A stretch of DNA of 13,571 nucleotides from assembly GCA_002404015.1 (NCBI GenBank), contig DHIW01000008.1:1071-14641 (forward strand). Reading direction: 5' to 3'. Position numbers and translations under genes: made by a program. This DNA is from Chloroflexi bacterium UBA4736 (GTDB taxonomy: Bacteria; Chloroflexota; Dormibacteria; Dormibacterales; Dormibacteraceae). How positions within the stretch are numbered: the first letter of the stretch is position 1; every line of letters starts with the position of its first letter. Below, in pieces: positions 8,141 through 13,571 of this stretch. The notes under the pieces are model-generated. The model worked only from the letters and a program-made list of their open reading frames with translations. It ran no database searches and was not told the DNA's origin.

Positions 8141-9087
8141 TGCTCGAGTACGCGGCCCGGAGGGTGCCGTCGGCGCTACTGGTGCTACTGCTGGCATCGG
8201 TGGTGATCTTCGGCATCCTCCGCCTCACGCCGGGCAACCCGGCGGTGGTCCTGGCCGGCCCCGACGCCAACCCGGCCACCATCCATTCGATCGAGCACGA
8301 CCTCGGTCTCGACCAGTCACTGCCGGCCCAGTACACACGCTGGGCCGGCGGCTTGGTCACCGGCAACCTCGGCCACTCCTACGTCCTCGGCGCCCCGATC
8401 GCGACCCTGATCGGCCGCGGCGCCGGCAACACCCTGGAGCTGACCCTGGGAGCGATGATCCTGGCCCTCCTGATCGGGATCACCCTCGGAGTCCTCGGCG
8501 CCACCACCCGCAACCGGGCGGGCCAGCTGGTCCTGCTCGCCGTCAACACGATCACCTTCGCCGTCCCCACCTTCATCAGCGGGGTGGTCCTGGTCCTCGT
8601 CTTCGCGGTCAGCGTCAAGCTCCTGCCGCCGGGCGGCCAGGTCTCGCTCCTGAAGGACCCCTCGATCGGGATCCAGTACCTGATCCTCCCCGCCCTCTGC
8701 CTGGCCTTGCCGGTCTCGGCGGTGATCGCCCGCTTCCTCCAAACCTCGATGCGGCAGGTGCTGGAGGAGGAGTACATCCGCGCCGCCACCGCCAAGGGCC
8801 TGCAGCGGCGGCTGATCTTCCTCCGCCACGCCCTCCCCAACGCGCTCCCGCCGGTGATCACCGTGCTCGGGATCCAGGTCGGCCAGCTCCTCGGTGGGGC
8901 GGTGATCGTGGAGGCGATCTTCGCCTGGCCGGGGCTGGGCCAGCTGGTCCTGCATGCGGTCCTGAGCCGCGACTACCTCCTGGTCCAGGACCTGCTCATG
9001 CTGGGCGTCTTCGTCTTCATCCTGCTCCGCACCGCCGCCGAGGTGTGCCAGGCCGCAATCGACCCCCGGATCAGGTTGGGCGGTTAG
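8140..9087 (+). CDS. ABC transporter permease, DppB/OppB type
   Basis: The first inner-membrane subunit of the importer, 315 residues, with the family's usual layout. There is an N-terminal membrane helix (residues about 9-27), then a periplasmic region with LTPGNPAVVLAG and LGLDQSLPAQY, followed by several more hydrophobic helices. The cytoplasmic EAA loop EEYIRAATAKGLQRRLIF contacts the ATPase, and VEAIFAWPGLGQL near the C-terminus is another landmark of the group. ATG 8140 overlaps the binding-protein stop (TGATG). It should pair with the next permease and the fused ATPase at the end of the unit. Confidence 0.93.
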   Translation: MLEYAARRVPSALLVLLLASVVIFGILRLTPGNPAVVLAGPDANPATIHSIEHDLGLDQSLPAQYTRWAGGLVTGNLGHSYVLGAPIATLIGRGAGNTLELTLGAMILALLIGITLGVLGATTRNRAGQLVLLAVNTITFAVPTFISGVVLVLVFAVSVKLLPPGGQVSLLKDPSIGIQYLILPALCLALPVSAVIARFLQTSMRQVLEEEYIRAATAKGLQRRLIFLRHALPNALPPVITVLGIQVGQLLGGAVIVEAIFAWPGLGQLVLHAVLSRDYLLVQDLLMLGVFVFILLRTAAEVCQAAIDPRIRLGG

Positions 9088-9089
9088 GG

Positions 9090-9965
9090 ATGGCCCAATC
9101 CGCGGCGGTCGGCATCGGCCTGGTCCGCGAGCCAACCCGTTTGTCCCGCAATCGCTATCTGAGGGCTCTGCGCACCCCGAGTGGCGTGCTCGGCTTGACG
9201 CTGGTTGCCGCGGTTGTCCTGCTCGGCCTGCTCGCACCCCTCCTAACCTCGTACCCGCCGACCTACCAACTGCGGCTACAGGAGCTGCTGGCTCCCAGCA
9301 GTTCCCACCCCTTGGGCACCGACGAACTCGGCCGCGACCTTCTGAGCCGGGTCCTGAACGGGATCAGGGTAGACCTCGTGGTCGCAATCCTCGGCGTTCC
9401 CGCGGCGGCCATCATCGGCTGCCTCGCCGGCCTCCTCGGCGCCGCCGGCCCGCGCTGGCTGAACGCCTCCCTGCAGAGGACCTTCGACGTCATCCTCGCC
9501 TTCCCCGCGATAATCCTCGGCATCGCCGTGGCCGCGATCCTGGTCCCCGGCGAGCGCGCGATCGTGGTCACGATCCTGCTCGCCAACGTGCCCATCTTCG
9601 GCCGCCTCAGCCGTGATGCCCTGATCTCTCAGCGCGAGCGTGAGTACGTGATCGCCGCCCGCCTGATCGGCGTCTCCCCGGTCCGGGTGCTGCTGCGCCA
9701 CATCCTCCCCAACGTGGTTGACCCCCTGATCGTCCAGCTCGCGCTCTCCATGTCGCTGGCGGTCTTCCTGGAGGGCGGCATGAGCTTTGTCGGGATCGGG
9801 ATCCAGGTCCCCCAGCCCTCGCTCGGCAACCTCCTCAACGAGGGCCTCCCCTACCTCTCCACCAACCTCAACTACGCCCTCGGCCCGATGCTGACGCTGA
9901 CGGCGCTGGTGGTGGGATTGAACCTGATCGCCGACGCCCTGAACGCGGGGGTGCTGAGGCATTGA
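9090..9965 (+). CDS. ABC transporter permease, DppC/OppC type
   Basis: The second inner-membrane subunit, 291 residues. It has an N-terminal cytoplasmic stretch, a first helix ([20 protein letters not shown]), and the diagnostic [15 protein letters not shown]. Several more helices follow, then the EAA loop [27 protein letters not shown] and a late [18 protein letters not shown] segment. I place the start at ATG 9090, two bases after the previous stop; an upstream in-frame start inside the preceding gene would add an unlikely extension. The stop overlaps the TTG start of the cyclase gene (TTGA). Confidence 0.92.
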   Translation: MAQSAAVGIGLVREPTRLSRNRYLRALRTPSGVLGLTLVAAVVLLGLLAPLLTSYPPTYQLRLQELLAPSSSHPLGTDELGRDLLSRVLNGIRVDLVVAILGVPAAAIIGCLAGLLGAAGPRWLNASLQRTFDVILAFPAIILGIAVAAILVPGERAIVVTILLANVPIFGRLSRDALISQREREYVIAARLIGVSPVRVLLRHILPNVVDPLIVQLALSMSLAVFLEGGMSFVGIGIQVPQPSLGNLLNEGLPYLSTNLNYALGPMLTLTALVVGLNLIADALNAGVLRH

Positions 9966-10666
9966 GACTGCTGAGCCACCCGCTTACCGAGCGGACCCCG
10001 GCCTACCGCGACAACCCCAGCCCCCGGATCGAAGCCACCAAGACCGTGGCCGCCGACGGCAATCGCTCCTACTCGATCACCTTCGGCAATCACACCGGTA
10101 CCCACCTCGATGCCCCGGCGCACTTCCATCAGGAGGGCCGTCCCCTGGGCGGCCTCGCCCTCGACGACCTCCTCTTCCGACACCCGGCCTTGGTGGACAT
10201 CCCGGCCGGCGACGACACCCTGATCGAAATCGACGATTTCGAACCCTGGCTCGACCGACTGGCCGAGGCCGACCTGCTGCTGGTCCGGACCGGCTACGGC
10301 GCCCTCTGCCGCGACTCCGACCCGGCCCGCTACCGCCATCGGGGACCAGGCTTCGCGGGGCCGGCCGCGGCCTGGCTGCGCCGGCGGCTTCCCCAGCTGC
10401 GGGCTCTGGGGATGGATTTCATCTCAGCGGCAGCTCCCGCTCACCCCGAAGCCGGCCGTGCTTTCCATCTGGCAGCTCTCGACGAGGGGAGGGTGCGTGG
10501 GCGGCCGTCAGTTTCGGCTCCGGACGCGGGCCGGGCGGTCCTCCTGATAGAAGACATGCGCCTGGATCCAAGCCTCACCGATTCCGACCTGGGCCGGGTC
10601 CTGGTCGCCCCGCTCTGGCTGAGCGAGCTGGACGGCGCCCCGGTGACCGTGGTGGCAGGCCTGTGA
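9962..10666 (+). CDS. Cyclase-family metal-dependent hydrolase (kynurenine formamidase-like fold)
   Basis: A 234-residue cytosolic protein with the family's metal-site signature [12 protein letters not shown] (44-55), then [21 protein letters not shown] and LLIEDMRLD, and a [14 protein letters not shown] end. Known members hydrolyse small cyclic or amide substrates: N-formylkynurenine, isatin and similar. Set between transporter genes and a sugar dehydrogenase, it is a candidate for opening the pentonolactone made by the SDR, since no SMP-30 or 6-phosphogluconolactonase-type gene is present. That role is inference, and a side-reaction or detoxification role is equally open. TTG 9962 overlaps the permease stop; its Shine-Dalgarno is poor, so expression probably depends on coupling. 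Residues 176-183 coincide with a weak match to the G-rich repeat found in two neighbouring genes. Confidence 0.85.
   Translation: MRLLSHPLTERTPAYRDNPSPRIEATKTVAADGNRSYSITFGNHTGTHLDAPAHFHQEGRPLGGLALDDLLFRHPALVDIPAGDDTLIEIDDFEPWLDRLAEADLLLVRTGYGALCRDSDPARYRHRGPGFAGPAAAWLRRRLPQLRALGMDFISAAAPAHPEAGRAFHLAALDEGRVRGRPSVSAPDAGRAVLLIEDMRLDPSLTDSDLGRVLVAPLWLSELDGAPVTVVAGL
10485..10510 (+). repeat. Weak third match to the in-frame G-rich repeat
   Basis: Bases 10487-10507 match 11011-11031 in the SDR gene at 17 of 21 positions without gaps. The next three bases (TCA) match the copy in the ATPase gene. The match falls in the same codon phase as the other two copies (peptide GRVRGRPS against ERLGGGPA and RRLDGGPS). 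It lacks the C-rich left arm, and the G-rich composition makes chance similarity possible. Confidence 0.3.
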
Positions 10667-11442
10667 CCGGGGTTGCGATCGTGACCGGCAGCGCCCGAGG
10701 CATCGGGGCCGCCGTCGTGGCCAAATTGAAAACGCAGGGCATGACTGTGGTCGGTGTCGACATCCTGCCCGGGACCACGGTCACCGGCGACCTCCGCGAC
10801 GACGCGGTCGTCGAGCAGTGTTTCGGGGCGGCACGGGCACTGGGCGGGGAGCTGCGCATCCTGGTCAACTCGGCCTTCTGGGAGGAGCGGCTGCCCCTTC
10901 TCGAGGGAACCCAGGCGGGCTGGGACCAAACCCTGGCGGTGACCCTCGGCTGCACCTGGAAGATGATCCGAGCCTTCGCAAACCACCTATCCCTCCCCCC
11001 GCCGAGCGCAGAGAGGTTGGGTGGGGGGCCGGCGGGCGGAGCCCCCCCCACGAGCCATCCGCTGCGCCAAGCCGCGATCGTGAACGTGGCATCAGTCCAC
11101 TCCTTCGGCGCGGTGCCGAACTTCGCTGCCTACGAGGCGGCCAAGGCGGCTGTCGTGTCCCTCACCCGCTCGGCCGCGGTGGAGTTGGGCCCAAGGGGGA
11201 TCCGCTGCAACGCGGTCGCCCCGGGCCTGGTCGCGGTGGAGCGGAACCAAGCGGTTTGGGAGGACGCGGCCCGCCTCGCCCAGCTGCTGCGCGCCTACCC
11301 CCTGGGCCGGGCCGGCCGGCCCGATGAGGTTGCCGAGTGCGTCGCCTTCCTGGCCTCGCCCGCCGCCTCCTTCGTCACCGGCGCCGTGCTGACGGTGGAC
11401 GGCGGCATGTCCGCCCAGCTCCCGGAGGCCCTGACCAGGTGA
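10663..11442 (+). CDS. SDR-family dehydrogenase, probable pentose 1-dehydrogenase
   Basis: A classical short-chain dehydrogenase, 259 residues, likely oxidising the free pentose to its lactone at the head of the pathway. It has TGSARGIG (8-15), Asp33 at the end of the second strand (favouring NAD+), catalytic Ser144, Tyr157 and Lys161 (YEAAK), and LTVDGGMS near the C-terminus. Two oddities stand out. The usual NNAG is VNSAFW (68-73). About 24 extra residues rich in Pro, Gly and Ala lie near 110-133, just before the IVNVAS strand, and are encoded by a hairpin-forming G/C-rich repeat. The insert stays in frame and spares every catalytic residue. GTG 10663 overlaps the previous stop (GTGA). An L-arabinose, D-xylose or other polyol/sugar substrate is inferred only from the operon. 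Confidence 0.85.
   Translation: MTGVAIVTGSARGIGAAVVAKLKTQGMTVVGVDILPGTTVTGDLRDDAVVEQCFGAARALGGELRILVNSAFWEERLPLLEGTQAGWDQTLAVTLGCTWKMIRAFANHLSLPPPSAERLGGGPAGGAPPTSHPLRQAAIVNVASVHSFGAVPNFAAYEAAKAAVVSLTRSAAVELGPRGIRCNAVAPGLVAVERNQAVWEDAARLAQLLRAYPLGRAGRPDEVAECVAFLASPAASFVTGAVLTVDGGMSAQLPEALTR
10990..11051 (+). repeat. Hairpin-forming G/C-rich repeat inserted in frame in the SDR gene
   Basis: The segment encodes the extra loop of the SDR. Bases 10991-11030 match 13411-13450 in the ATPase gene at 29 of 40 positions, ungapped, sharing GAGGTTGG-NN-GGGGGGCCG. Both copies are in the same orientation and codon phase. GTGGGGGGC (11021-11029) can pair with the GCCCC...AC run at 11041-11051 across an 11-base loop. 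A C-rich arm (10991-11000) can also pair imperfectly with the G-rich arm. Confidence 0.55.
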
Positions 11443-13541
11443 GCGGAACGCCCCTACTGGACGTCCGCGACCTGAGCGTTACATTTGGTGCGGTCACCGC
11501 TGTCGACGGCCTCAGTGTCCAGGTCAGGTCGGGCGAGATGGTTGGGATCGTTGGCGAGTCGGGCTCCGGCAAGTCCGTGACCGCAGCTTCGATCCTGAGG
11601 ATGCTGACCCCGCCCGGGCGGGTGGTCAGCGGGTCGATCAGCTACGCAGGGCGAGACGTGCTGGCGATGGGCGAGGCGGAGGTCCGAGAGCTCCGCGGCA
11701 GCGCCATCTCGATGGTCTTCCAGGACCCGATGTCATCCCTCAACCCGGTGCTGAGGGTCCAGACCCAGCTGGTCGAGGCGCTCCAGGCCCACGGCAAATT
11801 CGACGGTGCCAAGGCCCAGCCCCGGGCGGTCGAGATGCTGCGCCGGGTCGGCATCCCCTCCCCCGAGACTCGGATCCGCGACTACCCGCACCAGTTCTCG
11901 GGGGGCATGCGGCAGCGGACGATGATTGCCATGGGCCTGGGCAATGACCCCGGCCTCCTGATCGCGGACGAACCCACAACCGCTCTCGACGTGACCATCC
12001 AGGCCCAGGTCCTGGAGGTCCTGCGGAGGTTGAACCAGGAGCTGGGCACCGCGATCGTCCTGATCACCCACAACATGGGCATCGTGGCCGAGCTATGCCA
12101 GCGGGTGGTGGTGATGTACGCCGGCCAGGTCGTGGAGGAGGGGCCGGTCGATCAGATCTTCGCGCACCCCGACCACCCCTACACCGAGGGGCTGCTGCGC
12201 TCGGTGCCCCGTCTCGACAGCTCCCGCCACGGCCGCCTCTACTCGATCGAGGGCCAGCCACCCCAGCCCGGATCGGTACCGGCGGGCTGCCCCTTCCACC
12301 CCCGCTGCGCGTACCGGATCGAGCGCTGCGCCAGCGAGCGGCCGCCGCTGGCCGAACTCTCAAATATTCACCTCTCCGCCTGCTGGGTCACCCAGGCCGG
12401 GCTGGAGCTGAACGCGGCGCCCGCCGGCAAGCCCGCGGAGGCCAATCCCGACGCCCAGCGACCCTCAGCCTCGGCGGCACCGCTGCTGCAGGTGAGGGGG
12501 CTGGTCAAGCACTTCCAGGTCGGGGGCGGCCTCCTCCGCCGGGCCGAGACCGTGCACGCGGTCGACGGCGTCGACCTGGAGGTGGGCGCGGGCGAGACGC
12601 TGGGTCTGGTAGGCGAGTCCGGCTGCGGCAAATCGACGCTCGGCCGGGTCGTGCTGGGCGTCTACCCGCCCACCGCAGGTTCGGTGTTCTTCGACGGCGT
12701 TGAGGTCGGTCGCGGCGACCAATCGATGCTGCGAAGTCAGGCCCAGATGATCTTCCAGGACCCCTTTGGCTCCCTGAACCCGAGGCTGACCGTGGGTCAG
12801 ATGGTGGCCGAGCCGCTACAGGTGCACGGCCTGGCACGGGGGGCTGCCGCCACCGAGCGGGTGGCCGAGCTGCTGGAAATGGTGGGACTCAGCCGCCGCC
12901 ACGCCGGCCGGTACCCACACGAGTTCTCAGGCGGCCAGCGGCAGCGGATCGGGATCGCCCGTGCCCTCGCCGCCGGCCCCAAGCTGCTGGTGGCCGATGA
13001 GCCGGTCTCGGCCCTCGACGTCTCGATCCAGGCCCAGATCATCAACCTCCTCCAGGACCTGCAGGACCGGCTCGGCCTGAGCTACCTCTTCATCGCCCAC
13101 GACCTCGCGGTCGTCCGCCACCTCAGCGACCGGGTGGCGGTGATGTATCTGGGCAAGGTGGTGGAGACCGCCCCGACAGAGGCGCTCTTCGCCAAGCCGC
13201 TGCATCCGTACACCCTCTCCCTGATCTCGGCCGCGCCGGTTGCCGACCTGAAGCCGGCCTCGCGGCCGCCACGGATAGTGCTCCAAGGCGACCTGCCCAG
13301 CCCGGTCCGGCCGCCGCAGGGCTGCCGCTTCCACACCCGCTGCCCGATCGGGCCGATAGCTCACCCCGAGCGGACGATCTGCATCGAGCAAGAACCGCAG
13401 CTGTCATGGTCCCTTTCCCAACCGATCGGGCGGAGGTTGGACGGGGGGCCGTCATCGACCGCTGGCACGAATGGGGAGCGAGCGGTCGCCTGCCACTTCG
13501 CCGGAGAGGCGGTCACCGCCGGAGGGCGTTCACGCACCTAA
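11439..13541 (+). CDS. Fused double ATP-binding subunit of the Dpp/Opp-type importer (DppD-DppF fusion)
   Basis: One 700-residue protein carries both nucleotide-binding domains, as in GsiA-type fusions. Domain 1 has Walker A GESGSGKS (39-46), signature SGGMRQR and Walker [13 protein letters not shown]. Domain 2 has [16 protein letters not shown] and [12 protein letters not shown]. Each ends with the oligopeptide-type C-terminal motif ([14 protein letters not shown] and CRFHTRCP). An Ala/Pro-rich linker of about 25 residues joins them. GTG 11439 is the best start: GGAGG lies at 11424-11428 and it overlaps the SDR stop (GTGA), while the longer open frame adds only arginine-rich shadow sequence. 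Near the end, roughly residues 658-676 interrupt the usual run into VACHF and match the repeat in the SDR gene. It should energise the two permeases, completing the importer within one transcription unit. Confidence 0.93.
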   Translation: MSGTPLLDVRDLSVTFGAVTAVDGLSVQVRSGEMVGIVGESGSGKSVTAASILRMLTPPGRVVSGSISYAGRDVLAMGEAEVRELRGSAISMVFQDPMSSLNPVLRVQTQLVEALQAHGKFDGAKAQPRAVEMLRRVGIPSPETRIRDYPHQFSGGMRQRTMIAMGLGNDPGLLIADEPTTALDVTIQAQVLEVLRRLNQELGTAIVLITHNMGIVAELCQRVVVMYAGQVVEEGPVDQIFAHPDHPYTEGLLRSVPRLDSSRHGRLYSIEGQPPQPGSVPAGCPFHPRCAYRIERCASERPPLAELSNIHLSACWVTQAGLELNAAPAGKPAEANPDAQRPSASAAPLLQVRGLVKHFQVGGGLLRRAETVHAVDGVDLEVGAGETLGLVGESGCGKSTLGRVVLGVYPPTAGSVFFDGVEVGRGDQSMLRSQAQMIFQDPFGSLNPRLTVGQMVAEPLQVHGLARGAAATERVAELLEMVGLSRRHAGRYPHEFSGGQRQRIGIARALAAGPKLLVADEPVSALDVSIQAQIINLLQDLQDRLGLSYLFIAHDLAVVRHLSDRVAVMYLGKVVETAPTEALFAKPLHPYTLSLISAAPVADLKPASRPPRIVLQGDLPSPVRPPQGCRFHTRCPIGPIAHPERTICIEQEPQLSWSLSQPIGRRLDGGPSSTAGTNGERAVACHFAGEAVTAGGRSRT
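13410..13460 (+). repeat. Second copy of the in-frame G-rich repeat, in the ATPase C-terminus
   Basis: This copy encodes the tail insertion before the final VACHF. It carries a CCAACC (13418-13423) / GGTTGG (13435-13440) inverted repeat around an 11-base loop, followed by ACGGGGGGCCG. It aligns codon for codon with the SDR copy (eight of fourteen residues identical: S, L, P, R, L, G, G, P). Confidence 0.5.
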
Positions 13542-13571
13542 TCCATGAGTTGTGGAGTAGGCGGCTGGTGC
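13542..13571. other. Short flank after the ATPase gene
   Basis: Only 30 bases follow the TAA. There is an ATG at 13545 in an open frame to the edge, but no Shine-Dalgarno and too little sequence to call a gene. No hairpin with a T-run is visible. Confidence 0.5.

Noticed and set aside
6425..8197. Long minus-strand open frame (590 codons) opposite the binding-protein gene
   Set aside because: It arises from GC-rich codon use on the coding strand; the composition is Val/Gly/Glu-biased and it spans gene boundaries of the plus-strand operon.
11474..11486. GTTACATTT as a second half-site of the operator
   Set aside because: It lies within conserved ATPase coding sequence (LSVTFG), lacks the opposite arm, and differs from the arm at two bases.
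13545..13571. ATG at the window end as the start of another gene
   Set aside because: Only nine codons are visible, with no Shine-Dalgarno.
1..13571. CRISPR array, tRNA, insertion sequence or phage genes
   Set aside because: No regularly spaced repeats, cloverleaf, transposase motif or terminal inverted repeats were seen.

Overview
The window is GC-rich, gene-dense bacterial DNA. GTG and TTG starts are frequent and most neighbouring genes overlap by one to four bases. Proteins and codon style suggest a high-GC soil-type bacterium (Actinomycetota, or a Chloroflexota/Dormibacterota-like lineage). There is no rRNA, tRNA or other marker to settle the taxon. I see no CRISPR array, transposase, integrase or tRNA gene.

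Layout. Two divergent transcription units flank a short control region (about 2638-2819). The minus-strand unit has two genes: a FAH-fold 2-keto-3-deoxy-pentonate dehydratase (1747-2637) and an alpha-ketoglutarate semialdehyde dehydrogenase (218-1750), with a possible weak terminator after it. The plus-strand unit has nine genes (2820-13541): intracellular GH51 alpha-L-arabinofuranosidase, ROK-family regulator, enolase-superfamily sugar-acid dehydratase, lipoprotein solute-binding protein (family 5), two Dpp/Opp-type permeases, a cyclase-family metal hydrolase, an SDR dehydrogenase, and a fused double ABC ATPase.

How the genes fit. Together they make a nearly complete non-phosphorylating (oxidative) pentose route. 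Arabino-oligosaccharides or a related glycan fragment would be imported by the ABC transporter and cut inside the cell by GH51. The pentose would then be oxidised by the SDR, its lactone perhaps opened by the cyclase-family hydrolase, and the pentonate dehydrated by the enolase-superfamily enzyme. The 2-keto-3-deoxy acid would be dehydrated by the FAH protein to alpha-ketoglutarate semialdehyde and oxidised by the ALDH to alpha-ketoglutarate. L-arabinose is the favoured sugar because of GH51, but D-xylose or D-arabinose cannot be excluded. The lactonase role of the cyclase protein is the most speculative step.

Control. A perfect AT-rich palindrome (10-bp arms, 1-bp centre, 2797-2817) lies over the -10 region and predicted start of a good promoter (TTGACG, 17 bp, TACTTT) directly ahead of GH51. 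It is the obvious operator for the ROK protein encoded by the second gene. The divergent FAH gene has a TATTTT box exactly 7-12 bases ahead of its ATG and no Shine-Dalgarno, which fits leaderless transcription.

The least expected feature is a short G-rich, hairpin-prone repeat read in the same codon phase inside the SDR gene and the fused ATPase gene, with a weaker third match in the cyclase gene. It appears to add peptide loops to otherwise normal enzymes without breaking them.
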